This document shows, piece after piece, positions 33,230-43,231 of a stretch of DNA of 64,000 bases. Made by a program: the position numbers and the translations under genes. How positions within the stretch are numbered: the first letter of the stretch is position 1; each line of letters opens with the position of its first letter. The DNA lies in contig NZ_DF820425.1 of the NCBI RefSeq assembly GCF_000617845.2, positions 2,283,725-2,347,724 on the forward strand, read 5' to 3'. The notes beneath the pieces are model-generated. The model saw only the letters and a program-made list of their open reading frames with translations. It was not told where the DNA came from and searched no databases. Origin of the DNA: Bradyrhizobium sp. DOA9. GTDB taxonomy: Bacteria > Pseudomonadota > Alphaproteobacteria > Rhizobiales > Xanthobacteraceae.

Positions 33230-34595
33230 ATCGCTCGCTCAGCAATGCGTAGATGGCGCGCGCGGCCTGGCACTCGCCGCCCTCGGGCCGCGCCGGCTTC
33301 GCCGACGGCGTCCAGCCAAAGATGTCGACATGCAGCCAGCTCCTGGCGTGCTCGACGAAGCGTTGCAGGAACAGGGCGCAGGTGATCGAGCCGGCGAAAC
33401 CGCCGGACGGTGCATTGGTGATGGTGGCGGTCTTGGAGTCCAGCCAGGCATCGTAAGGCGGCCATAGCGGCATGCGCCACAACGGATCGTTCTCCTTCAT
33501 CGCGCAGCGCGCGACGTCGGCAGCCAGCGTCTCATCATTGGTGTAGAAGGGCGGCAGATCCGGCCCCAGCGCGACGCGGGCCGCGCCGGTCAGTGTGCCG
33601 AGGTCGATCAGCAGATCGGGCTTCTCCTCGTCGGCCAGCGCCAGCGCGTCGGCGAGCACGAGCCGGCCTTCCGCGTCGGTGTTGCCGATCTCGACGGTGA
33701 TGCCCTTGCGCGAGGTGAAGATGTCGAGCGGGCGGAAGGCATTGCCGGCAACCGCGTTCTCCACCGCCGGGATCAGCACGCGCAGCCGTACCTTCAGCTT
33801 CGCATCCATCACCATGCGCGCCAGCGCCAGCACGTTGGCGGCGCCGCCCATGTCCTTCTTCATGATCAGCATGCCGCTCGACGGCTTCAGGTCGAGGCCG
33901 CCGGTGTCGAAGCACACGCCCTTGCCGACCAGCGTCACCTTGGGATGATCAGGATCGCCCCAAACGATGTCGATCAGCCGCGGCGTGCGGCTGGAGGCCA
34001 TGCCGACGGCGTGGATCAGCGGAAAGCTCTTCGCCAGCTCTTCGCCGACGGTGCAGGAAAAGCTCGCGCCGAACTCGGCGGCGAGCGCTTGCGCCGCTGC
34101 GGCAAGCTCGTCCGGGCCCATGTCGTTGGACGGCGTGTTGATGAGGTCGCGCGCGAGCATTGCGGCATCGGCAATCCGCTCGATCTCGGCCGCATCGACA
34201 CCGTCAGGCGGCACCAGCCGGACGTCGGGGCGATCAGCCTTGCGGTAGCGGGCGAAGCGGTAGCATCCCAGTGCGAAGGCGAGCGCGGCCAGCCGCGCAT
34301 CGTGCGGTGCATTGGCAAAGCGATAGGTGCCGGGCGGCAAGAGCCCGGGCAGGGCGCCGGGCCGAAACAGGTCGCGCGATCTTGCACCCGCTTCCTCCAG
34401 CCCGAACAGCACCTGCGCGATGATGCCGTCGGTCGCGGGCAGCGCCAGATAACCCCCCGGCTTGGCCGCAAAGGCGCTGGCGCGCGCGAACTGGCGTTGC
34501 GCCGGCGGCAGCGTCTCGGCGACCCGATCCCAGCTCGACTTGCTGACGAAGGTGATCGGGGTTGCGGTGGATGAGGTCTCGAAGACAGAAGGCAT
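33222..34595 (-). CDS. M17-family leucyl aminopeptidase
   Basis: 457-residue cytosol aminopeptidase with two metal ions. The catalytic C-terminal domain carries VTLVGKGVCFDTGGLDLKPS (metal-binding Lys and Asp), MKKDMGGAANVLAL and the M17 signature NTDAEGRLVLADAL (about 307-320). The N-terminal domain is shorter and more diverged than in PepA, which places it in the PepB-like rhizobial branch. It removes N-terminal residues from peptides. It is translationally coupled to the NlpC/P60 gene. The neighbouring Yej importer on the opposite strand would supply peptides, which is inference. Confidence 0.93.
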   Translation of the reverse strand: MPSVFETSSTATPITFVSKSSWDRVAETLPPAQRQFARASAFAAKPGGYLALPATDGIIAQVLFGLEEAGARSRDLFRPGALPGLLPPGTYRFANAPHDARLAALAFALGCYRFARYRKADRPDVRLVPPDGVDAAEIERIADAAMLARDLINTPSNDMGPDELAAAAQALAAEFGASFSCTVGEELAKSFPLIHAVGMASSRTPRLIDIVWGDPDHPKVTLVGKGVCFDTGGLDLKPSSGMLIMKKDMGGAANVLALARMVMDAKLKVRLRVLIPAVENAVAGNAFRPLDIFTSRKGITVEIGNTDAEGRLVLADALALADEEKPDLLIDLGTLTGAARVALGPDLPPFYTNDETLAADVARCAMKENDPLWRMPLWPPYDAWLDSKTATITNAPSGGFAGSITCALFLQRFVEHARSWLHVDIFGWTPSAKPARPEGGECQAARAIYALLSERYA

Positions 34596-34793
34596 TGGCG
34601 GGTCCGGATCGTCAGTTCAGGCGGATCATGCGAACGGACGAGACTTCGCAGAGTTTGGCCGCGGCTGCAATCGGCTTTGCCCTCACCGTTCGGCGAGCCG
34701 CTACTCGCCGCAAGGGGGCCATGGTAGGTTCCGGCAACGGTCGCCAGAATGAAATTGGGGCGATCGACGACAAACGCGCCGGGAGGACATGCA

Positions 34794-34997
34794 ATGGAGT
34801 TTGTGTGGAGCGTGGTTACGTTCGTCGGCCAGGCCGTCGAGGTGATCTTCGGCTATGTGGAGCACCACCATTGGATATTCGCGCTCCTTGCCGGTGGCTA
34901 CGTCTTCTATCTCCACGACCGCTCCGTCCACGCGCGCTTCGATGCGCTCGACAGGCGCATCGACGAGATCCGCAAGCGGATTGCCATCGAATACTGA
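34794..34997 (+). CDS. Small single-span membrane protein
   Basis: 67-residue protein. The start is the ATG at 34794 preceded by GGGAGG (34781-34786); an earlier ATG at 34749 has no ribosome site. The N-terminal half is hydrophobic (FVWSVVTFVGQAVEVIFG, then WIFALLAGGYVFYL) with HHH between the segments. The C-terminal half is charged and amphipathic (HARFDALDRRIDEIRKRIA), likely a short coiled coil. No family recognised. Codon use looks normal for the region and the ribosome site is good, so I think it is real. Confidence 0.6.
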   Translation: MEFVWSVVTFVGQAVEVIFGYVEHHHWIFALLAGGYVFYLHDRSVHARFDALDRRIDEIRKRIAIEY

Positions 34998-35263
34998 GCG
35001 GACGAGACGGACCGTCCTCGGACAAATCTCGTATCTCACGCCGTGAGCTGCCGTTTGCGACGCTGCGGCTGCGGGGCTTTACTAGCGCTTTGGTTGTGGC
35101 ATTATCCGCGAACATTTTAGATTGTGTCGCTCGCTCTGCGTGACCCGTACGCAGAGACGCAGCAGCACGGGGCCGCCAGGTCAGGTCGATACGGCTGAAT
35201 CGGTTCGTCGAAGCATTTTTCTCATTGTTTGGGCGGCCCAGCATTGCAGATGAGCGGCGCAAA

Positions 35264-36805
35264 ATGGATAGATCGTTCGTTGTTGCGCAGATTTCCGACC
35301 TGCATCTGGACGGGTCGGGCCGGCTGCTTCCGGCCATCGAAACGCTCAGGGCCGCAATTTGCGAGAAGATGGCGGACGTCGCGGCCGTTCCCGATCGCAT
35401 CCTGCTGATCACGGGCGATCTGGTGGACGACCCGACGCCGCGCGCGCTCGACGAGGCGCTCGCCGTCATCGCATCCTTCCGGCAGACCGGGCTGTTCACC
35501 GACATCCAGGCCGTGGCCGGCAATCACGACGTCAAGCGGCCGAGCCAACGTGCCGGCCGTCACGACGCCTACGATTATCTGCACCTGCCGCGAACCGCGA
35601 AGAGTGTCTATTACCGCCAGGCCGGCCTCGACCTGGTGCTGCTCGATTCCAATCGCGCAAGCTTCGTGGCGCTCGCGAGCGGCACGGTCGGCGAGAGCGC
35701 CTACAAGGCAATGGTGGCAGATTCCGCCCGGCTGAGCGCCGAGCTCGCGGGGAGCATCGGCTCTGCCGGGCGCGCCGACTATGCCGAGCCCGTGGACAAC
35801 CTGGTGCGCGTGCTGGCCCTGCACCATCATCCGCTGCCGCAGGCGACCGGCGAAGGAAAGCGCTTTCTCGGCGTGCCGGACGAGCCGCTGATGTATCTCG
35901 CCGCACCGGCAACCTTCCTCGAGGCTGCCACCTCGCTCAACGTCGATCTGGTCCTGCACGGTCATCGCCACGTCGAGGGTCTGACCCGCTATTCCATTCC
36001 CGATCCGCGGGCGACGTCGGGCGAGACCGGTGAGGCGTTCTGGCGCACGATCTATGTGCTCTCCTGTCCGTCCTCGACCGGCCAAGCCGGCGACGATGCC
36101 GGCTTCAACCTCGTTCATTTCGGCCCTGCGTCCCATGGCCGCACGGAGCACCGCTTCGCGATCACCCGCTTTTCGAGGCTCCGCAACGATGCCGCCTTCA
36201 GGCCGCTCGATTCCAACCTGCCGGGCGGTGTCATCAGGCTGCCGGCGGGGCGCGACTTTTCCCGTGATCCGGCCGTCCAATCGGCGATCGAGGCCGCCTC
36301 GTCCGGCGCGCTGAAACGTGATCAGGTCGCGGCGATCATCGGTCGGCTGTTCAGGCGTGGCAGCTTCTACGATGAGGCGGAGCCGAACTGGGCGCATGCG
36401 CTCTACACCTACGTCGTCTCGGCCCATGCCTGGACGGAGCTCGAGCGCAAGGCTGCGAGATCCGGGCCGGGATTCGACATCGACGTGCTCGCCGCGGTGA
36501 AGACGCTGCTCGGCCGATTGATCGAGGAATCCGCCGAGGTGCTCGGCATCGATCGCGCTCAGCTCGGCGAGCTCTACGGCAGAGGCCTGATCAATTGTAA
36601 CGACTTCCTGCGCCAGGTGCCGCGGCTGCCTTGCGAGGGGGTCGACGTTCGGCTGCGGGCGAGGCAAAGGCTGCAATTGCTGCGAGAGCTGGACCACCAG
36701 GTGAAGGCGCTCGGCCTCGATCTCGGCCTCGGCGGGCAAGCGCCGCCGCAGCAACCACCGGCGCGCCAGGAGCACGTCGGACGGCCGCCGTTAACCGGCC
36801 GTTAG
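35264..36805 (+). CDS. Calcineurin-like metallophosphoesterase
   Basis: 513-residue protein with the full metallophosphoesterase motif set: AQISDLHLDG (DxH), LLITGDLVDDP (GDxxD), VAGNHDVK (GNHD), ALHHHPLP and LHGHRHVEG (GHxH). The start is taken at the ATG at 35264 (MDRSFVVAQISDLH); a TTG at 35225 would add 13 residues. The catalytic domain covers about 1-285. A C-terminal region of about 220 residues has no domain I recognise. The closest general type is the CpdA/cyclic-nucleotide phosphodiesterase-like group, but the substrate is not determinable. The 266 nt before it show nothing notable. Confidence 0.82.
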   Translation: MDRSFVVAQISDLHLDGSGRLLPAIETLRAAICEKMADVAAVPDRILLITGDLVDDPTPRALDEALAVIASFRQTGLFTDIQAVAGNHDVKRPSQRAGRHDAYDYLHLPRTAKSVYYRQAGLDLVLLDSNRASFVALASGTVGESAYKAMVADSARLSAELAGSIGSAGRADYAEPVDNLVRVLALHHHPLPQATGEGKRFLGVPDEPLMYLAAPATFLEAATSLNVDLVLHGHRHVEGLTRYSIPDPRATSGETGEAFWRTIYVLSCPSSTGQAGDDAGFNLVHFGPASHGRTEHRFAITRFSRLRNDAAFRPLDSNLPGGVIRLPAGRDFSRDPAVQSAIEAASSGALKRDQVAAIIGRLFRRGSFYDEAEPNWAHALYTYVVSAHAWTELERKAARSGPGFDIDVLAAVKTLLGRLIEESAEVLGIDRAQLGELYGRGLINCNDFLRQVPRLPCEGVDVRLRARQRLQLLRELDHQVKALGLDLGLGGQAPPQQPPARQEHVGRPPLTGR

Positions 36806-36865
36806 GGTTAACATTCTATTGCTGACACGTTCGGCTCGATCGAGCGGCTCGAGAGTCAAAGCGTC

Positions 36866-37693
36866 ATGCGTCAACGGATCAGGCTTACCCGGCTACTTAC
36901 TTCCACGTCGCTGGTCGCGACGGTGGCGATGGGTCTCGGCGGCTGCACGGCCATGTCGAAACTCTCCGAGGTGACGGGCTCGCTCGGTTCGCGGGCGGAA
37001 ACGGCCTCCGCCGATCGCGCGCCGACCGATCCGGCGCGTGCGGTTGAAGCCTATGGCGAGCGCTACCGCGCCAATCCCCGGGATGCCGATGCCGCACTCG
37101 CCTACGGACAGGCCTTGCGCGCCAACGGCCAACGCGCCCAGGCGGCCGCCGTGCTCGAGCAGGCGACCATCGCCAATCCCGGCAACAAGGCGCTGCTTGC
37201 CCAATACGGCCGCGCACTCGCCGACAACGGCAATTTCCAGCAGGCATTCGACGTGCTGTCCAAGGCGCATTCGCCCGACAATCCGGACTGGCGCCTGCTC
37301 TCGGTGCAGGGCACCGCGTTGGATCAGATGGGCCGTCATGAGGAGGCGCGATCCTACTACGCGAGCGCGCTGAAGATCGCACCGGGTGATCCCGGCGTGC
37401 TCTCCAACCTCGGCCTGTCCTACATGCTGTCGAAAGAGCTGCCGAAGGCGGAAGAGGCGCTGCGGCAGGCATATGCCTCGCCGCGGGCCGGCGCCCGGGT
37501 GCGGCAGAACCTCGGCTTGGTCGTCGGTCTCCAGGGCCGCTTCGCGGAAGCGGAGACCATCGTCAAGGCGGACCTGCCGCCGGATCAGGCTGCGGCCAAT
37601 GTTGCCTATCTCAAGGAGATGCTGAGCCGTAGCGACGCCCCGCGCGGCGCGCCGAAGCGGACGCCGGTCGCTTCGCTGAGCCAGCCCGACTGA
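36866..37693 (+). CDS. tadD: TadD-like TPR lipoprotein of the Tad pilus locus
   Basis: 275-residue protein with a lipoprotein signal ending in GLGGC (lipobox about 25-29). TPR repeats follow from about residue 56: YGERYRANPRDADAALAYGQALRANG, AAVLEQATIANPGNKALLAQYGRALADNG, and ALKIAPGDPGVLSNLGLSYMLSKELPKAEEALRQAY. TadD proteins are outer-membrane lipoproteins needed for assembly of the CpaC/RcpA secretin (pilotin-like role). It is convergent with tadC, 48 nt away, and belongs functionally with the minus-strand pilus operon. Confidence 0.88.
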   Translation: MRQRIRLTRLLTSTSLVATVAMGLGGCTAMSKLSEVTGSLGSRAETASADRAPTDPARAVEAYGERYRANPRDADAALAYGQALRANGQRAQAAAVLEQATIANPGNKALLAQYGRALADNGNFQQAFDVLSKAHSPDNPDWRLLSVQGTALDQMGRHEEARSYYASALKIAPGDPGVLSNLGLSYMLSKELPKAEEALRQAYASPRAGARVRQNLGLVVGLQGRFAEAETIVKADLPPDQAAANVAYLKEMLSRSDAPRGAPKRTPVASLSQPD

Positions 37694-37741
37694 TCATCCG
37701 ACTTCCTGGCCTCGTGGCGGACCGTAGCGGTCCAGCCCGGC

Positions 37742-38716
37742 TCACTGCATCTCGGTGACCTTGATGGCGGTGGGTCCGAGAATGACCACGAACAGCACCG
37801 GCAGGAAAAACAGGATCATCGGCACCGTGAGCTTCGGCGGCAGAGCGGCCGCCTTCTTCTCGGCCTCGTTCATACGCATGTCGCGATTCTCCTGCGCCAT
37901 GACGCGCAAGGAATGGCCGAGCGGGGTGCCGTAACGTTCCGCCTGCTGCAGCGCCAGACACACCGACTTGACGCCCTCGAGCCCGGTGCGCCGTGCCAGA
38001 TTCTCATAGGCGACCTTGCGATCCTGCAAATAGGACAGCTCGGCCGTGGTCAGGGTGAACTCCTCCGACAAAGCGATCGACTGGCCCACGATTTCGTTCG
38101 CAACTTTCCGGAATGCCATCTCGACCGACATGCCGGATTCGATGCAGATCAGAAGCAGGTCGAGCGCATCGGGAAACGCACGCTTGATCGAGAGCTGGCG
38201 CTTGGAGATCGCATTCCTGAGGAACAGCATCGGCGCCTGGAGGCCGAGATAGGCGGCGCCGAGGCAGATACCGATCTTGACCGGCAGCGCCTGTTGCATG
38301 TTTGCGATCACGAACACGTAGAGGACCGAGCCGATCAGGAACACGATCGGGGCGACCATTCGGGCAAACAGGAAGGTGATATAGGGCGCCTGGCCGCGGT
38401 AACCCGCCATGATGAGCTTGTCCCGCGCAGCTTCCTGCGCGAGCCATTTGGTCAGGTTGAAGTCCTCGACCACCTTGGAGACGAGTTGCTTCGGTGTCTG
38501 GCGCAGCGAAACCTTCTCGTTCTTGTTGAGACGCTCACGCTCGCGCTGGCGGATGCGCTCACGCTCGCTCGCCACCGCCTTCATGCGCTTGGAGAGGCCC
38601 TCGCCGGCGAACAGCGGCATCACCAGCGTATAGACGGTGGCGCTCGCGGCGATGGCCGCGAGCAGCATGGTCATGAAACGGACGTCGTGCAGTTTCGAGA
38701 CGAGTAATTCGATCAT
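37742..38716 (-). CDS. tadC: Tad pilus inner-membrane platform protein TadC
   Basis: 324-residue T2SF-domain membrane protein. It has an N-terminal span (MTMLLAAIAASATVYTLVM) and two central spans around ITFLFARMVAPIVFLIGS. The T2SF domain contains FPDALDLLLICIESGMSVEMAFRKVA (about 180-205) and a C-terminal span LTVPMILFFLPVLFVVIL. With TadB it forms the platform on which the TadA ATPase acts. It is the last gene of the minus-strand operon, 9 nt after tadB. Confidence 0.95.
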   Translation of the reverse strand: MIELLVSKLHDVRFMTMLLAAIAASATVYTLVMPLFAGEGLSKRMKAVASERERIRQRERERLNKNEKVSLRQTPKQLVSKVVEDFNLTKWLAQEAARDKLIMAGYRGQAPYITFLFARMVAPIVFLIGSVLYVFVIANMQQALPVKIGICLGAAYLGLQAPMLFLRNAISKRQLSIKRAFPDALDLLLICIESGMSVEMAFRKVANEIVGQSIALSEEFTLTTAELSYLQDRKVAYENLARRTGLEGVKSVCLALQQAERYGTPLGHSLRVMAQENRDMRMNEAEKKAAALPPKLTVPMILFFLPVLFVVILGPTAIKVTEMQ

Positions 38717-38725
38717 GCGACACCG

Positions 38726-39703
38726 TCAGAAATCGAAGTTGATCATCTTCTTCATCACCAGGATGCCGATCGACATCCAGACGACGCAGCCGACCAGCAT
38801 CAGCTGGCCGGTGGGATGAGTCCAAAGCACCGAGATGTATTGCGGCGTCGTGAGATAGACCAGGAACATCACGATCGGCGGCAGCGAGCCGATGATGCCG
38901 GCCGAGGCCTTGGCTTCCATCGACATCGCCTGGATCTTTTCCTTCATCTTCTTGCGGTCGCGCAGCACCTTGGAGAGGTTGCCGAGCGCTTCGGAGAGGT
39001 TGCCGCCCGACTTCTGCTGAATCGACACCACGATGCCGAAGAAATTGGCTTCCGGCAGCGGCATCCGCTCGTAGAGCCGCGCGCAGGCCTCGCCCAGCGG
39101 CATGCCGATCGCCTGCGTCTCGATGATGGCCAGGAACTCGCTGCGCAGCGGCTCGGGCGCGTCGGCGGCCACGACCTTGATCGATTCGAACAAGGGCAGG
39201 CCTGCCTTGATGCCGCGAACGATCACGTCGACCGCATCGGGCAGTGCAGCCAGGAACTTGGTTTCGCGGCGCTTCTTCAAGAAGCCGAGTGCCCAGCGCG
39301 GCAGGCCGAAGCCGCCGGCAAAGGCAAGGCCGGCGGCGCCGATCAGGCCGCCGCCCGCGAACATGGCGGCCGCGAAGAATACGCCAGCCACGACGGCAGA
39401 CACGATCCAGAATTTCTGCGGCGTCCAGTCGAGCCCGGCCTGCGACAGGCGGACGCTGAGCGGAGCGCTCTTCTCCTGGGCGCGCCGCGCCTCGAGATCC
39501 TTGAGCGTGGACTCGACCTGCTCGCGGCGCGAGCGCTGGGTCTTCTCGGCCTGCCGGGCCGTAGGCGCTTCGGCGCGCGCGACCGAGGCGCGGCGGCTTT
39601 CCGCCTTTCGCTCTCCTGACAGCAGCGGATAGAGAAAGACCCAGGCGATGCCGCCGACCGCTGCGGTGGCGAGGAAGGCGAGGGCGAGGACCTGGATGTT
39701 CAT
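38726..39703 (-). CDS. tadB: Tad pilus inner-membrane platform protein TadB
   Basis: 325-residue T2SF-domain protein. The start MNIQVLALAFLATAAVGGIA is a membrane span, followed by a basic linker rich in Arg/Ala/Glu. The T2SF core is LPDAVDVIVRGIKAGLPLFESIKVVA (about 156-181) and FGIVVSIQQKSGGNLSEALGNLSKVLRDRKKMKEKI (about 226-260). The C-terminal spans end at MSIGILVMKKMINFDF. It lies 16 nt after tadA. Confidence 0.95.
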   Translation of the reverse strand: MNIQVLALAFLATAAVGGIAWVFLYPLLSGERKAESRRASVARAEAPTARQAEKTQRSRREQVESTLKDLEARRAQEKSAPLSVRLSQAGLDWTPQKFWIVSAVVAGVFFAAAMFAGGGLIGAAGLAFAGGFGLPRWALGFLKKRRETKFLAALPDAVDVIVRGIKAGLPLFESIKVVAADAPEPLRSEFLAIIETQAIGMPLGEACARLYERMPLPEANFFGIVVSIQQKSGGNLSEALGNLSKVLRDRKKMKEKIQAMSMEAKASAGIIGSLPPIVMFLVYLTTPQYISVLWTHPTGQLMLVGCVVWMSIGILVMKKMINFDF

Positions 39704-39719
39704 GGCGCTGTTGACCTGC

Positions 39720-41189
<1,470 letters not shown>

Positions 41190-41211
41190 TTAAACTACTC
41201 CATGCGGCGGC

Positions 41212-42480
41212 TTATTTTCCCCGCAACTTCTCAATCAGAGGTGAAAGCAGGGACGACTTTTGCTTCTTGGTCTCGCTGCGGCCGGTCAGCCGCTGGGCGA
41301 TCTGCAGAAACATCTCGATCGATCTGTGGTTGGCGGAGATCTCGGCGATCATCTGGCCGTTGTTGGCGGCCGAACCGAAGATCTGCGGCTCGAACGGGAT
41401 CGAGACGATCGGCTGGCTCTCGATCGCCTTGGCGAACTCCGCGGCGGCGATTTCGGGCCGTTTCGGCACGCCGACCTGGTTCAGGCAGTAGAGCGGCGGC
41501 CGGTCGTTGGGGCGGGCGGCCTTCAACAGGTCGAACAGGTTCTTGGTATTGCGCAGATTGGCGAGGTCCGGGGCGGCCACGATCAGGATGTCGTCCGCTC
41601 CGATCAAGGCGCGCTTGGTCCAGCCCGACCATTGATGCGGGACATCGAGCACGATGCAGGGCATGGTGGAGCGCAGTGTGTCGAACACGGAATCGAAAGC
41701 GTCGGTGCCGAAATCATAGACCCGGTCGAGCGTCGCAGGCGCCGCCAGCAGGCTGAGATGGTCGGTGCACTTCGACAGCAGGCGGTCGATGAAGGCGGTA
41801 TCGACGCGATCGGGCGAGAACACGGCGTCGGCGATGCCCTGCGGCGGATCCTGGTTGTAGTCGAGGCCGGCGGTGCCGAAGGCGAGATCGAGGTCGGCGA
41901 CGACGGCATCCATTGCGAGGTCGCGCGCGATCGCCCAGGCGACGTTGTGGGAGATGGTCGAAGCGCCGACGCCCCCCTTGGCGCCGACCACGGCGATGAT
42001 GCGGCCGACCGCCTTGGCTTCAGGAGCCGAGAACAGGTTGCAGATCGAGCGCACGACGTCGATCGCGCCGACCGGCGCGAGCACGTAGTCGCTGACGCCG
42101 CGGCGCACCAGCTCGCGGTAGAGCGTGACGTCGTTGATGCGTCCGATCACGACCACGCGGGTGCCGGCATCGCAGACGGTGGCGAGCTGGTCGAGCCCGC
42201 CCAGCAGGTCGTTGCGGCCGTCGCTCTCGAGCACGATCACGTTCGGCGTCGGAGCCGAGCGGTAGGCTTCGATCGCAGCCGCCATGCCGCCCATCTGGAT
42301 CTTCAGGTGAGCCTTGCCGAGACGGCGATCCTCGCCGGCCGACTGGACCGCGGCGGCCGTCTCGACGGTTTCGCAGAAGGCCTGGACCGAGACGCGCGGC
42401 GCGGGCGCAATATGCTCCTCGACCGGCGGAGGAGCTGCTGCCGGCTGCTCTTCGTGTGTCTGGCGCGCGTAACTGATCAT
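41212..42480 (-). CDS. cpaE: Pilus assembly protein CpaE (MinD-like ATPase)
   Basis: 422-residue protein. The N-terminal receiver-like domain (about 40-155) lacks a clear phosphorylation pocket. A ParA/MinD-type ATPase domain follows with the deviant Walker A KGGVGAST (about 169) and the switch region DVPHQWSGW; DLANLRNTKNLFDLLK lies in the C-terminal part. CpaE/TadZ localises the pilus machine, usually to a cell pole. Its ATG overlaps the cpaD stop in an ATGA. Confidence 0.94.
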   Translation of the reverse strand: MISYARQTHEEQPAAAPPPVEEHIAPAPRVSVQAFCETVETAAAVQSAGEDRRLGKAHLKIQMGGMAAAIEAYRSAPTPNVIVLESDGRNDLLGGLDQLATVCDAGTRVVVIGRINDVTLYRELVRRGVSDYVLAPVGAIDVVRSICNLFSAPEAKAVGRIIAVVGAKGGVGASTISHNVAWAIARDLAMDAVVADLDLAFGTAGLDYNQDPPQGIADAVFSPDRVDTAFIDRLLSKCTDHLSLLAAPATLDRVYDFGTDAFDSVFDTLRSTMPCIVLDVPHQWSGWTKRALIGADDILIVAAPDLANLRNTKNLFDLLKAARPNDRPPLYCLNQVGVPKRPEIAAAEFAKAIESQPIVSIPFEPQIFGSAANNGQMIAEISANHRSIEMFLQIAQRLTGRSETKKQKSSLLSPLIEKLRGK

Positions 42481-43211
42481 TTGCCTGTGTCGCTGAGTTT
42501 GGCCTTGTCGGCATCGGGATAGGCGACTCCCGTCGGCATTCCCTTACGATACTTCTCGAAGGCGGCGGTGCGCCGTATCGTGTAGGAAGGTGTCTCGGGC
42601 CGCGGCTGCTCGAGGTCCGACGGATTGTCGACCATGGCGGCGAGGTTGCGCTGATAGGCGCAGCCGTAATTGTGATAATCCTTGTTCTCGAACCAGGTCT
42701 TGTTCTTCATCGAAGGCCCGATGTCGTCCGGCCACAGGCCGCAGGGACCCGCAACCGCCGCGATCCTGGAGTAGGTGAGCCGGATCGGCGGCAGGAACCG
42801 CTTGTCCTCGGGCTGGTAGGGCCGAATGTTGACGCCCCGCGGAGGAACGCCTGCCGCTGCCAGCATGGCCTGGATCTCGCGCATCGTATCCGCGACGGGA
42901 CGCGCATTGGGCGTGCCGGACGGCACGTCGATGCGAATGGCGCCGGTGCCTTCGTGCAACCACGCCGATGCGACGCCCATCACGTCCGCACGTTGAGCAG
43001 CCGTCAATCCGCCGCGGGCATGACCGACGAAGACGACGATCGAGCGGTTCTGCTCCTCGATCGCGATCGGATGGCGCTGCTTGTAGTCGTTGGGAATGGA
43101 GGCGGTAACGACCTCGTCGTGCTGGCAGCCGCCGAGCGCGAGCGTTAGACCGACGAGCGCGCCACCGAGGCGGACTGCGCGTTTGCGAAGCTGGGGTGGT
43201 CTTGTGATCAT
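42477..43211 (-). CDS. cpaD: Pilus assembly lipoprotein CpaD
   Basis: 244-residue secretin-associated lipoprotein. I prefer the ATG at 43211 (MITRPPQLRKRAVRLGG), which has GGGGA about 9 nt upstream. A GTG at 43235 overlapping the cpaC stop is the alternative (252 aa). The lipobox is LALGGC near residue 27. Family features include IVVFVGHARGGLTAAQRADV and GCAYQRNLAAMVDNPSDLEQPR (about 180-200), the CpaD signature. It acts at the outer membrane with CpaC. Confidence 0.92.
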   Translation of the reverse strand: MITRPPQLRKRAVRLGGALVGLTLALGGCQHDEVVTASIPNDYKQRHPIAIEEQNRSIVVFVGHARGGLTAAQRADVMGVASAWLHEGTGAIRIDVPSGTPNARPVADTMREIQAMLAAAGVPPRGVNIRPYQPEDKRFLPPIRLTYSRIAAVAGPCGLWPDDIGPSMKNKTWFENKDYHNYGCAYQRNLAAMVDNPSDLEQPRPETPSYTIRRTAAFEKYRKGMPTGVAYPDADKAKLSDTGK

Positions 43212-43231
43212 CGTGAAGTCCCCGTTCCGCC

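Noticed and set aside
37694..37741. GGACCG/CGGTCC hairpin between tadD and tadC as a terminator
   Set aside because: The stem is only 6 bp with no T-run; too weak to call.
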